NCBI GenBank assembly: GCA_002309635.1
Contig: DBXO01000022.1
Span: 31,247-95,246, forward strand
Direction of reading: 5' to 3'
Length of the DNA stretch: 64,000 bases
Origin: Ruminococcus flavefaciens
GTDB taxonomy: Bacteria; Bacillota; Clostridia; Oscillospirales; Ruminococcaceae
The notes beneath the pieces were generated by a model. That model was not told the origin of the DNA and searched no databases. It worked only from the letters and a program-made list of their open reading frames with translations. Position 1 is the first letter of the stretch. Each line of letters starts with the position of its first letter. A program made the translations under genes and the position numbers. Positions 26,221-34,817 of the stretch are shown one piece after another.

Positions 26221-27750
26221 ATGTCACAGATAAGTGTGAATACGCTTACATTCGGCTACGAAGGCAGCTTTGAAAATGTTTTTGAGAATGTCTCTTTTTC
26301 AATAGATACTGCATGGAAACTCGGTTTTATCGGCAGGAACGGAAAGGGTAAGACGACCTTTCTTAATCTTCTGCTGGGAAAATATCATTACAGCGGCTCT
26401 ATTGACAGTTCCGCAACCTTTGAGTATTTTCCATATCAGATAAGCAGCGTGCAAATGGGTATGACGGCGTCGGAGTTTATGGAGGATATAAAAAGCGGCG
26501 CCGAGGAATGGCGCGTTATATGTGAGCTCGGTCTGCTTGGGGAAACGGCTGAACTGCTCTACAGGACATTCGGTACTCTCAGTCACGGTGAACGTACAAA
26601 AGTGCTGCTTGCTATACTGTTTTCGGGAGAGAATGAATTCCTGCTCATTGATGAGCCCACGAATCATCTCGATCAGAATGCAAGGGAGAATGTTAAGGAA
26701 TATCTTGCATCAAAAAAAGGCTTCATTCTTGTTTCACATGACCGTGACCTCCTTGACGCATGTATAGATCATGTGCTTGTGCTGAACCGGAAATCCATAG
26801 AGGTGCAGAGCGGAAATTTTTCAAGCTGGTGGGAGAATAAGCAGCGCAAGGATCAGTTTGCATTTGCCGAGAACGAGAAGCACAGAAAGGAGATAAAGAA
26901 ACTCAGACAGGCTGCAAAGAGAACTTCGGACTGGGCTGATAGAAATGAGCGCACAAAGATAGGTTTCGATCCAGTCAAGGAAAATGACAGGTGTATAAGC
27001 ACACGTTCATTTATTGGTGCCAAGACCAAGAAAATGCAGAGCAGAGTTAAAAATATCGAGAAACGGATCGGCAGGGAGATAGAGGAAAAGGAGGGTCTGC
27101 TCAGCGATATCGAGCGTACTCCAGATCTTAAGCTTACTCAGCTCGTTCATCACAGTAATACACTGGTGAATATCAGGGAGCTCAGCCTCCGTTACAGCAG
27201 TGCGGATAAAGACGTTTTCACAGACCTTACCTTTGAGCTGAAACGGGGTGACCGCATCGCTTTGAACGGCGGAAACGGCTGCGGAAAGTCAACGCTTATA
27301 AAGAATATACTTTCAAAGGCTGGGGGAGAAGGAAAAGCTGCAAATTTAGAGGAAAAGGGTATCTGCTGCACGGCTTCGGGTCTTGTTGTATCGTATGTGG
27401 ATCAGGACACGTCTATGCTTAAGGGTAGTATCAGTGATTTCTGCATTGAACGTGACATTGATCTCAGTATGTTCTGCACTATCCTCAGGCAGCTGGACTT
27501 TGGGCGCAGTCAGCTTGCAAAGAACTTATCGGAGCTGTCGGAAGGGCAGAAGAAAAAAGTGCTCATAGCCGCAAGTCTGCTTACTCCCGCACATGTATAT
27601 ATATGGGACGAGCCATTGAATTATATCGACGTTTTTTCGCGCATGCAGATAGAAAAGCTCATTCTTGAATACAAGCCGACAATGCTTTTTGTGGAGCATG
27701 ATACACGCTTCCGCGTAAAGGTCGCTACAGAAACAGTCAATATAAGATGA
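26221..27750 (+). CDS. ABC-F ribosomal protection protein, Lsa-like
   Basis: Soluble tandem ATPase that binds the ribosomal E site and displaces peptidyl-transferase-centre antibiotics (in Lsa-type members lincosamides, streptogramin A and pleuromutilins). The first ATPase has GRNGKGKTT (Walker A), LSHGERTK (signature) and LLIDEPTNHLD; a charged interdomain linker follows (about 190-290). The second has GGNGCGKST, LSEGQKKK and YIWDEPLNYID. No membrane segments. The start LTFGYEGSFENVFENVSFSI is characteristic of the Lsa group. GGAAGGAGG precedes ATG 26221, 16 codons inside the longer frame. Expression depends on the leader attenuator. The exact drug spectrum is not predictable. Confidence 0.88.
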   Translation: MSQISVNTLTFGYEGSFENVFENVSFSIDTAWKLGFIGRNGKGKTTFLNLLLGKYHYSGSIDSSATFEYFPYQISSVQMGMTASEFMEDIKSGAEEWRVICELGLLGETAELLYRTFGTLSHGERTKVLLAILFSGENEFLLIDEPTNHLDQNARENVKEYLASKKGFILVSHDRDLLDACIDHVLVLNRKSIEVQSGNFSSWWENKQRKDQFAFAENEKHRKEIKKLRQAAKRTSDWADRNERTKIGFDPVKENDRCISTRSFIGAKTKKMQSRVKNIEKRIGREIEEKEGLLSDIERTPDLKLTQLVHHSNTLVNIRELSLRYSSADKDVFTDLTFELKRGDRIALNGGNGCGKSTLIKNILSKAGGEGKAANLEEKGICCTASGLVVSYVDQDTSMLKGSISDFCIERDIDLSMFCTILRQLDFGRSQLAKNLSELSEGQKKKVLIAASLLTPAHVYIWDEPLNYIDVFSRMQIEKLILEYKPTMLFVEHDTRFRVKVATETVNIR

Positions 27751-27753
27751 AAA

Positions 27754-27794
27754 AACAGCCCTGACGGTCGGTCAAGACCAGTCGGGGCTGTTGT
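27754..27794 (-). terminator. terminator between convergent ABC-F and phosphoesterase genes
   Basis: ACAGCCCTGAC/GTCGGGGCTGT stem. The minus strand ends in TTTTTT, so it best serves the phosphoesterase; the plus strand has a weaker TTGTTAT. Confidence 0.75.
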
Positions 27795-27806
27795 TATACT
27801 GTACGG

Positions 27807-29771
27807 TTATTTTCTGGATCTGCGGCTTATAAAGAACAAGCTCAGTGATATTATCATAAGAGGTGCTATCCTTGATCTTGCCGAGGTCTTCGGGCTGCTG
27901 TTCTTTTTGCTGCCGGAAGAAGCCGCGGTCCCGGTTTGCGGTGAAGCTTTTGCCTTGCTATTTGGCTTCAGAGCTATCTCTTTATGTGTCACATACTCAG
28001 GCGAGCCTGCCCTGAACAGTTCATAGGTCAGCGTATCGCCGTTAATGTATATAAAGCTGTAGCCCGCGTCCGCAGAACCGATGACAGATGAAAGATATCC
28101 AGAATGAGCATATGTGAAAGCCAGTGTAACTGTATTGGTGGCTCTTACTTCAGGATCGGTGGCACAGATGATCTGTTCGCCGTCGGAAAGAATGAATTCC
28201 TTTTCACCGCGGGAATGATCGTGACCGAAAAGGTAAAGTATGTTCATGTTGTACTTTTGTGCATAAGTGTTCAAGAGCTTCGCCATATCATATGAATTCG
28301 CGATATTATAGGCTGAAGAGCCGGCCCACTGTCCCACGTAATAGCCGCTCTGAGGCTGAACTCCGATAACGTGAAGTCCTGCATGCGCTGAAAAGATGAT
28401 AAGCTCTCCGTTGTAATCCTTTGCCGTCTCAGCAAGAAAGCTCTCTATCTGTTCTTTGATGTTGTTGTAATCCTGAACTGTTATCCCGTTCTTTTCTGCC
28501 TCCAATGAAGCATAGTTTATACCGTAAACTATGATATTCTTTGCGGCTGTACTGTTTTTTCCTTTTTTCGGGCTGCTTCGGTAGATAATTCCGCAGCCGT
28601 CTGAAAAATCACTGTCAGCTCCGAGGCCGGCAGCTTGTGAAAGCTCAGAAACAGCCTTGGAGGAGTCATGATTACCTGCAACGAATACAGTGTCAAGACC
28701 GCCGAGGTATGGTTTTAATCTGGGGGCATAGGTGTTTATCATAGTATCGTAGTCCATTGTGGGACCGTTTATCATATCGCCTGTACACACAATAAGTGAG
28801 GGGATATATCCGCCCGTTCGTTCGAGAACTCCCTCTATGGCTTTTCCTATGAGGTCGTACTGCTCGTGTATGTCGGAGAAGGTAATAACGGAATCGGGGA
28901 CTATGCCTTTTGTGACAACAAAAACAGCTTCCTGAGACTTTTCGCGGTAGTAATGGTTGTCGGCGTCATGGGCTTCGACGATACAGCTCACATGGTGAAC
29001 GCCCGCAGGAAGACCGGCGAGTTCCTCAGCGGTAAAAGCAAGTCCGCCGCCTGATTTTTCCTCACCATCTGTGAACCACCTGACGCTGTCTGCCGTTATT
29101 GAATCATTGAGAAGTTCCACGGAAAATACAGGAGGGGCATAACCGCTGCCTTCAATGACAAAGCTTTCGGCGCACGGCTGGGTTTTTATACATCTTGCAA
29201 GTTCCGGACCGTTTGTGAATATTTCCACATCGGCAGCCTTTGCGGGATCGCCGGTGCAGCCGAAAGGAACGCTGCTGCCCTCGGTATAAGTGAGGTAGGT
29301 CATGGTACCGCCGCTGTTGTGGAAAAGTCTATTTCCGTCAAAGTTCCATGTCTCGTCTCCCTCAGACCACCAGTCCTTGGTGAGATAGAGGTCGTTATTA
29401 TGACAGCAGAGGCGGTGAGTGTCGGTATAGAGCTCGTTGTAGTGGTACGACGTGCTGGAGACCATTTTATCCTCGGCATAGTGCCATATGTACTCGGCAG
29501 TGGTGTGGTCGTCAGCTGTAAGGAGTATACTGCTGCCGTCGCTGCGCTTTATGCCTATAAGGTAGTTCCTGCCGTTTTCAAGCTCTGTTGCTTTGAACCA
29601 CTGCTGACCGCTGTCAAGTGTTATGATACCGTTTTCGGAAGTATGTGGGATAGTTGTTGTGAAGTCTTCTGCTGCTCCGTATACGTATGCGTCGACTGAT
29701 TGCATCATAACAGCTGCAATTGCGGATGTGAGGAGCAGAGATATTTTTTTGGGGATATTAATAAATGTCAC
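27807..29771 (-). CDS. secreted calcineurin-like metallophosphoesterase
   Basis: A 654-residue exported phosphoesterase. After a signal peptide, the N-terminal half (about 35-300) is beta-rich with unknown folds. The catalytic domain (about 305-560) has FSDIHEQYD, VCTGDMINGPTMDYD, VFVAGNHDSSK and LFGHDHSRG, the full dinuclear-metal motif set. The C-terminus has SPQTG about 47 residues from the end, then a Ser-rich stretch, a hydrophobic helix and RRSRK, resembling a sortase or membrane anchor. The frame opens with a GTG buried in the GGAGGTG site; an ATT nine bases later (29762) is better spaced and gives a cleaner signal peptide. Substrate unknown (nucleotides or phosphodiesters). Confidence 0.82.
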   Translation of the reverse strand: MTFINIPKKISLLLTSAIAAVMMQSVDAYVYGAAEDFTTTIPHTSENGIITLDSGQQWFKATELENGRNYLIGIKRSDGSSILLTADDHTTAEYIWHYAEDKMVSSTSYHYNELYTDTHRLCCHNNDLYLTKDWWSEGDETWNFDGNRLFHNSGGTMTYLTYTEGSSVPFGCTGDPAKAADVEIFTNGPELARCIKTQPCAESFVIEGSGYAPPVFSVELLNDSITADSVRWFTDGEEKSGGGLAFTAEELAGLPAGVHHVSCIVEAHDADNHYYREKSQEAVFVVTKGIVPDSVITFSDIHEQYDLIGKAIEGVLERTGGYIPSLIVCTGDMINGPTMDYDTMINTYAPRLKPYLGGLDTVFVAGNHDSSKAVSELSQAAGLGADSDFSDGCGIIYRSSPKKGKNSTAAKNIIVYGINYASLEAEKNGITVQDYNNIKEQIESFLAETAKDYNGELIIFSAHAGLHVIGVQPQSGYYVGQWAGSSAYNIANSYDMAKLLNTYAQKYNMNILYLFGHDHSRGEKEFILSDGEQIICATDPEVRATNTVTLAFTYAHSGYLSSVIGSADAGYSFIYINGDTLTYELFRAGSPEYVTHKEIALKPNSKAKASPQTGTAASSGSKKNSSPKTSARSRIAPLMIISLSLFFISRRSRK

Positions 29772-29868
29772 CTCCGTAATTAATGTCGGAACACTATTAT
29801 TATATCACCAAATCACAGATATGTCAAACATGAACCGCAAAAAATCGGGAAAAATTAAGTGTTTGAAT

Positions 29869-29908
29869 TAAAAATCCCCGAAGCACATGAACATTACATA
29901 TGCTTCGG
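29869..29908 (-). terminator. terminator of the GGDEF gene
   Basis: CCGAAGCA/TGCTTCGG hairpin followed on the minus strand by GGATTTTTAATT, directly after the stop codon. Confidence 0.85.
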
Positions 29909-29916
29909 AGAAAGAT

Positions 29917-31332
29917 TTACTTATGTCTGCGCTCGGGGTAGCGCTTATAGTATTCCTCTTTGTCGGCGTACATTCTTTCGTCGGCATTTGCCATGGCATA
30001 TCTGATATCTTTTCTGCCATTATCGGAGCAGGCTCCGATGGCAAAGCTGACGCCCTCCGGACTGTCGGCATAGCTGCGCAGCCTTGTTAGCTTCTCCCCG
30101 AACTCCTCTTCGCTCAGTCCGCAAGCGAAGACTGTGAACTCGTCGCCGCCTGCACGGTATATTTCCTGACCAATGAATGTGTCCTGAAGAATGAGAGCTG
30201 CATTTTTCAGCAGGAGGTCTCCGGCGATATGTCCCTGATTGTCGTTGACCTGCTTAAGGCCGTTCAGATCTGCGAAAACTACACGGAGATCGTCGGGATA
30301 GCTTTCCTTTCCGTCAACAAGGGCATTAACGCGGTTGTTCATTGCATTCCTGTTCTTAACGCCTGTGAGAAGGTCAATTGTGCTCATGATCTCAAGACGG
30401 TTAAGAAGCTGATAGTTTGCTATGGCATAGGAGATGAAATATGTGGTAAGCTCAAGGGTCTCGCGTATTTTCAAAGCATCGTCAATTTTGAAATCCGTTA
30501 CCCATATGTAGCCCTTTGTCTCGCCGCCGTAGTTGAGAGGGAAGAGAACGAGCGTAGTTGTATCGTACTGTTTAAGCGACTCGTACCATGTCCGGTTGCG
30601 GCTTTTCAGCACATTCATGTCCTGCTCGTTCTTGATCATCAGGTAGTCGCTTCCGTCTATTGTTGCAGGCCATGTTGAGACGATATCAAAGAACTCCGGG
30701 GTGATTATTCCTGTTATGGGACCCTGCGGTCCCTCGATTATATGGTCGTCACTGAGAAGCCTGCACATTCCTGCGTTGAAATCGGTAAGGAGTATGCAGC
30801 AGCGGTTCGCGTTGCAAAGTTTTCTGATATGCGCTGTGACGTCATTGATCGAGGTCTGGAAATCCGAGCCGCTGTAGAGTTTGATACAGGCTTGCAGTAC
30901 ATTGGAAGCTGTTTCGAGAGGTATGTCAGACATAAGTCCCGAATCGGCGTTTACGGTAATAGTGTATGTGTATGCGCAGTAGCCTATATTTTCGTCGTCA
31001 CTGTTCAGTGGCAGAAAGAAGAGATTGAACCATATGTCGTAACGGTCGGGGTGGACATATGTATGCAGAACTTCCTTTTTCAAAGCTGCACGGTAGCAGA
31101 AATCTTCAAAATTGAGGTCGAAAGGGAAGTATTTTGTGTACAGTGAATTGGGAACGAACTTTTTTTCCTTTGCGATATCTGTATTGCTGTCGCTGTTGCG
31201 TTCTATCGAGTCGATATATGCCTTGTTTCCGTCAACTATCCTTATGTCACCATAGCTTCCGTCAGGCTTTCTCTCAACGGAAATAATACATGTAAGGGAT
31301 GCGCAAGAATCAAGATATTCACGAAAATCCAT
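29917..31332 (-). CDS. diguanylate cyclase (GGDEF) with sensory domains
   Basis: Predicted cytoplasmic enzyme making cyclic di-GMP. The 471-residue protein has an N-terminal PAS-like region (about 1-130, DFREYLDSCASLTCIISVERKPDG), a GAF-like domain (about 145-300, HIRKLCNANRCCILLTDFNAG), and the cyclase domain (about 310-471) with DLLTGVKNRNAMNNRV, VVFADLNGLKQVNDNQGH and the intact active-site motif YRAGGDEF. There is no membrane helix. Its signal is unknown. It is monocistronic and divergent from araR. Confidence 0.9.
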   Translation of the reverse strand: MDFREYLDSCASLTCIISVERKPDGSYGDIRIVDGNKAYIDSIERNSDSNTDIAKEKKFVPNSLYTKYFPFDLNFEDFCYRAALKKEVLHTYVHPDRYDIWFNLFFLPLNSDDENIGYCAYTYTITVNADSGLMSDIPLETASNVLQACIKLYSGSDFQTSINDVTAHIRKLCNANRCCILLTDFNAGMCRLLSDDHIIEGPQGPITGIITPEFFDIVSTWPATIDGSDYLMIKNEQDMNVLKSRNRTWYESLKQYDTTTLVLFPLNYGGETKGYIWVTDFKIDDALKIRETLELTTYFISYAIANYQLLNRLEIMSTIDLLTGVKNRNAMNNRVNALVDGKESYPDDLRVVFADLNGLKQVNDNQGHIAGDLLLKNAALILQDTFIGQEIYRAGGDEFTVFACGLSEEEFGEKLTRLRSYADSPEGVSFAIGACSDNGRKDIRYAMANADERMYADKEEYYKRYPERRHK

Positions 31333-31440
31333 ATTATTTACCTCACAATCCGATGTATTAAGGATTTGGCCTTTATAGTATTATATCATAGTATTTTGCG
31401 TAATTCAACATATAATTTGTTAATTTTTTAGGAATAACAA

Positions 31441-31574
31441 TACAAATTTCTTGCTTAATAAAATTTGTACGGCACATATTATATCAGAAAAACTGTCGTA
31501 ATGCACAATCAGGGAAAACTCTTTTTGTGTGTGCATACAATTTTGTAAGCATATTATCAAAGTTGTATTTACAA
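31441..31574. promoter_or_regulatory. cluster of TTGTA/TACAA operator-like sites upstream of araR
   Basis: The 305-base gap 31333-31637 holds an inverted repeat TACAAATTT...AAATTTGTA (31441-31449, 31461-31469) and two short palindromes, TACAATTTTGTA (31536-31547) and TTGTATTTACAA (31563-31574). They resemble the ATTTGTAC half-sites of Bacillus AraR, suggesting autoregulation and possibly looping. No clear -35/-10 pair was identified. Confidence 0.55.
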
Positions 31575-31637
31575 GTTGTTTTTTTTATGTTATTATTAAG
31601 AAAAAGACGATATCATTTTCGGTCTTGGGAGGATACT

Positions 31638-32726
31638 ATGGAAGATTATAAATACTTAACGATCGTTGAGTGGGCGAAAAACTATATCGCCTCTAAGGGA
31701 CTTCGTCCGAGAGATCGTTTCCTTACGGAAAAGGAGCTCTGCGAGATCCACGGCGTCAGCCGACAGACCGTCAGACAGGCTCTTATGTGTCTGGAAAACG
31801 ACAACGTCATCTGCCGTGTGAGAGGCAGCGGAGCGTTCGTTTCGGCAGGCTATACGCAGAATACCTTGCCGTCACAGGTGCAGTCAAGGAATATAGGCGT
31901 TATATCCACTTATTTTACCGACTATATTTTCCCTCAGATAGTTACTGGTATTGAAAGTGTTCTCAACGATTCGGGGTATTCGATGCAGCTCGCTATCACC
32001 CATAATAAAGTGGCTGAGGAGCAGCAGGCGCTTCAGAGCATGATTTCCGGCGGCGTTCAGGGTCTTATCGTAGAGCCTTCAAAGAGCGCCCTTCCAAACC
32101 CGAATATGGAGTTATATGACGAGCTCAGACAGAAGAATATACCTGTTGTCTTCTTTAACGCGAAGTATCCCTGGTCGGATTATCCGTGCGTTGCGCTGGA
32201 TGACGAAGCGGCAGGAAAGCTTGCGGCTGACCATGTGTTCAGCTGCGGGCATTCAAAAATAGCCGGTCTGTTCGCACTTGACGATATACAGGGACATAAG
32301 CGCTACAGCGGCTTTACAAAGAGCTGCATAGCTCACGGACTGAAAAATGCAGAGGAAAATGTACTCTGGTTCGCCACATCGGATAAGAATTTTCTCTTTA
32401 CGTCGGGCGGCAACAGGCTTCTGGAGCTTCTCAGCGAAACTACCGCAGTTGTGTGCTATAATGATAACATTGCCATCAAGCTGCTTCAATTCTGCAAGGA
32501 GCATGACATAAGCGTTCCCGACGATCTTTCGATTATCGGAATTGATGACTCAAAATATGCTTCGATATGTGATGTTCCGCTTACAACGGTCATTCATCCG
32601 CAGAGAAAGCTTGGGGAAGCCGTGGCTGAAAAGCTTATCGACAGAATAAGCTCTTTTTCCTCCGATGACGGAAATATCATCTTCGCTCCGGAGCTGAAAA
32701 TACGCGATTCAGTCAGGAAGATCTGA
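31638..32726 (+). CDS. araR: AraR-type transcriptional repressor (GntR HTH + LacI-type sugar-binding domain)
   Basis: A 362-residue regulator. The N-terminal winged helix-turn-helix of the GntR class (about 1-75) shows LTEKELCEIHGVSRQTVRQALMCLENDN. The C-terminal periplasmic-binding-like effector domain (about 85-362) starts NIGVISTYFTDYIFPQIVTGIE and includes SIIGIDDSKYASICDVPLTTV. This hybrid layout is diagnostic of Bacillus AraR, which binds L-arabinose and is released from DNA. GGGAGG precedes ATG 31638; the frame opens 37 codons earlier without support. It heads the arabinose locus. Confidence 0.9.
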   Translation: MEDYKYLTIVEWAKNYIASKGLRPRDRFLTEKELCEIHGVSRQTVRQALMCLENDNVICRVRGSGAFVSAGYTQNTLPSQVQSRNIGVISTYFTDYIFPQIVTGIESVLNDSGYSMQLAITHNKVAEEQQALQSMISGGVQGLIVEPSKSALPNPNMELYDELRQKNIPVVFFNAKYPWSDYPCVALDDEAAGKLAADHVFSCGHSKIAGLFALDDIQGHKRYSGFTKSCIAHGLKNAEENVLWFATSDKNFLFTSGGNRLLELLSETTAVVCYNDNIAIKLLQFCKEHDISVPDDLSIIGIDDSKYASICDVPLTTVIHPQRKLGEAVAEKLIDRISSFSSDDGNIIFAPELKIRDSVRKI

Positions 32727-32778
32727 GCATTGTCTGTACAATTGTGATGAATAGAGCTAAATGTGAGGGATATTAGGC

Positions 32779-33471
32779 ATGAATGAAAAAAAAGAAACGG
32801 TTCAGGACGTCAAACGTCTTGATATCAAAAAGATAGAGGACCTGCTGCAAAGCGGGAGTCTTGAAAACTGTGATGAAATGCTTGATTCAATACTCAGTGA
32901 AGTGGAGTATACACGGATAAAGTCGCTAATGATAAGATTGTATGTGTGTATGGACATTTATGTATCATCGCACACATTTGCAAGAAAAATAGGTATAAGC
33001 AACGAGAAGTTCTTCGGACATTTCGGAACTGCCGACGATATCGGGCGTGATCTCATGACCGTGGACGACACCCTCAGATTCCTTCACAAGATCGTTCACG
33101 ACTGTATCATGTGGCGTATAGAATCTGCTAAAGAAAGCGGCAGGAGCATAGTTGCCAAGGCAAGGGATTATATTGACAATAATTACATGAACGACGAGCT
33201 GTCACTGCTTGTTGTGGCTGATGCAGTCGGGCTGAGCCCATCCTACCTCAGCGCGCAGTTCAAAAAGGAGTACGGACAAAATTTGTCCGAATATATCGCT
33301 GTTGCGAGAATAGGTCACGCAAGGGAGCTTTTATGCTGTACATCAAAGATGATATATGAGGTGGCATATGACGTGGGCTTCCGCGATTACCGCTATTTCA
33401 GCCAGATCTTCAAAAAATATACGGGACAGACTCCCCGCCAGTTCCAGAACAGCGCAAACGTTTGCCCGTGA
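32779..33471 (+). CDS. AraC-family transcriptional regulator
   Basis: A 230-residue protein with a C-terminal AraC DNA-binding domain of two helix-turn-helix units (about 130-228): LSLLVVADAVGLSPSYLSAQFKKEYGQNLSEYI and YEVAYDVGFRDYRYFSQIFKKYTGQTPRQFQ. The N-terminal 120 residues are helical and resemble the middle part of response-regulator-type AraC proteins without a receiver domain; no sugar-binding cupin is visible. It sits between araR and the transporter genes, so it may be an activator of the importer promoter, whose -35 is poor. Confidence 0.88.
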   Translation: MNEKKETVQDVKRLDIKKIEDLLQSGSLENCDEMLDSILSEVEYTRIKSLMIRLYVCMDIYVSSHTFARKIGISNEKFFGHFGTADDIGRDLMTVDDTLRFLHKIVHDCIMWRIESAKESGRSIVAKARDYIDNNYMNDELSLLVVADAVGLSPSYLSAQFKKEYGQNLSEYIAVARIGHARELLCCTSKMIYEVAYDVGFRDYRYFSQIFKKYTGQTPRQFQNSANVCP

Positions 33472-33532
33472 AATTAAAACTGAATGTATATCCAAAAAAT
33501 AATAAACATTTAGTGTAACATTTTCGGTATCA

Positions 33533-33566
33533 ATGTAAGTACAATTTGATTATAATGTAAGTACAA
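33533..33566 (+). promoter_or_regulatory. importer promoter region with two 12-bp direct repeats
   Basis: ATGTAAGTACAA occurs at 33533-33544 and 33555-33566, 22 bp apart (two helical turns). The second copy overlaps the -10 TATAAT (33551-33556). No good -35 is present, consistent with activator dependence. The GTACAA core is shared with the araR operator-like sites. Confidence 0.65.
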
Positions 33567-33620
33567 GTTAACGTTAAGTACGTTGATTGCATAATAAATT
33601 CGGATGGAGGAATTTTAATT

Positions 33621-34673
33621 ATGAAAATGAAGAAGATTTTTGCAATGGCAGCAAGTATGTTACTCTGCGGAGCAATGTTTGCGGGCTGCGGAAAGACAGA
33701 CAACTCGGGCAGTTCGTCCAACAATGACAACACAGCAGACAAACCCAAGACTACAGCCGCAGATACCGAAAAGACAGAAGACAAGAAGTCGGATAAACTG
33801 ATAAAAGTAGGCATTATCAATAACGATCCGAATGAGTCTGGTTACCGTACAGCCAACGTAAATGATCTTAAGGCAACATTTACTGAGGAAAACGGCTTCG
33901 ACGCTTCTTTCAAGTACAGCCTCAAGAATGAGGAGCAGATCAACTATGCTCAGAAATTCATTCAGGACGAGGTCGATTATCTTCTCCTTTCAGCTGCCGA
34001 TACAGCCGGCTGGGATTCAGTTCTCAAGGACGCAAAGGTTGCCGGAGTAAGAGTTATTCTCTTCGACCGTACCATCGACGCAGATGAGAGTCTCTATGAC
34101 GCTTCTATCGTTTCCGATATGGCCAAGGAAGGCGAGCAGGCTGTTGACTGGCTCAAATCTCAGGACCTTAAGGCCTACGATATCATTCACCTTCAGGGGG
34201 TAATGGGCTCAGATGCCCAGAGAGGCCGCTCGGGCGCTCTCGACAAGGCTGCCAAGGAGCTTGGCTGGAACATCGTTACTCAGCAGACAGCTGAATGGAA
34301 TGCTGAAAAGGCACAGCAGATCGTTCAGGCAGCTATTGACGCAAAGAAGGAATTCAATGTAATCTATGCGGAGAACGATGATATGGCACAGGGAGCAGTT
34401 GCTGCTCTCGACAGAGCAAACATCTCACACGGCGTTGACAAGGATGTGGTCGTTATAGGCTTCGACTGCAACAAGTGGGCGCTTGAAGAACTCAAGAAGG
34501 GCAACTGGAACTACGACGGACAGTGCAATCCTTTCCAGTCCTCTTACATTAAGGATATAATAGAAAAGCTCGAAAATGGTGAGACCCTCTCTCAGAAAAC
34601 CATTGTAATGGAAGAAAAGGGCTTTGATGCAAAGACTATTACCGACGACGACGTAAATCAGTACGGTATCTGA
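33621..34673 (+). CDS. sugar ABC transporter substrate-binding lipoprotein
   Basis: Type I periplasmic-binding protein of the ribose/galactofuranose (YtfQ-like) group, tethered by a lipobox (GAMFAGCGK, Cys about 23). After a polar linker rich in Asn/Asp/Lys/Thr, the binding domain (about 55-350) shows KVGIINNDPNESGYRTANVNDLK, DEVDYLLLSAADTAGWDSVL and VIYAENDDMAQGAV. It is the first gene of the importer, after GGAGG. The neighbouring araBAD-type genes point to arabinose or arabinofuranose as ligand. A stem-loop behind it probably raises its level over the membrane subunits. Confidence 0.9.
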   Translation: MKMKKIFAMAASMLLCGAMFAGCGKTDNSGSSSNNDNTADKPKTTAADTEKTEDKKSDKLIKVGIINNDPNESGYRTANVNDLKATFTEENGFDASFKYSLKNEEQINYAQKFIQDEVDYLLLSAADTAGWDSVLKDAKVAGVRVILFDRTIDADESLYDASIVSDMAKEGEQAVDWLKSQDLKAYDIIHLQGVMGSDAQRGRSGALDKAAKELGWNIVTQQTAEWNAEKAQQIVQAAIDAKKEFNVIYAENDDMAQGAVAALDRANISHGVDKDVVVIGFDCNKWALEELKKGNWNYDGQCNPFQSSYIKDIIEKLENGETLSQKTIVMEEKGFDAKTITDDDVNQYGI

Positions 34674-34709
34674 GTCTGAAGTGTTTACAGGGCACTGAAT
34701 AATATTAAT

Positions 34710-34757
34710 AGTGCGGTGGCGAATTCGTGAATGCTGTAGTCACCGCACTAATTTTAA
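34710..34757 (+). terminator. stem-loop between binding-protein and ATPase genes
   Basis: AGTGCGGTG (34710-34718) pairs with CACCGCACT (34741-34749), followed by AATTTTA. Probably a partial terminator or RNA-stabilising stem giving excess binding protein. Confidence 0.65.
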
Positions 34758-34817
34758 AGACTTCTCCGTATCGGATATGTACGGATAAGCCGTAAAACTC
34801 ATTTAGGAGGCATAGCA

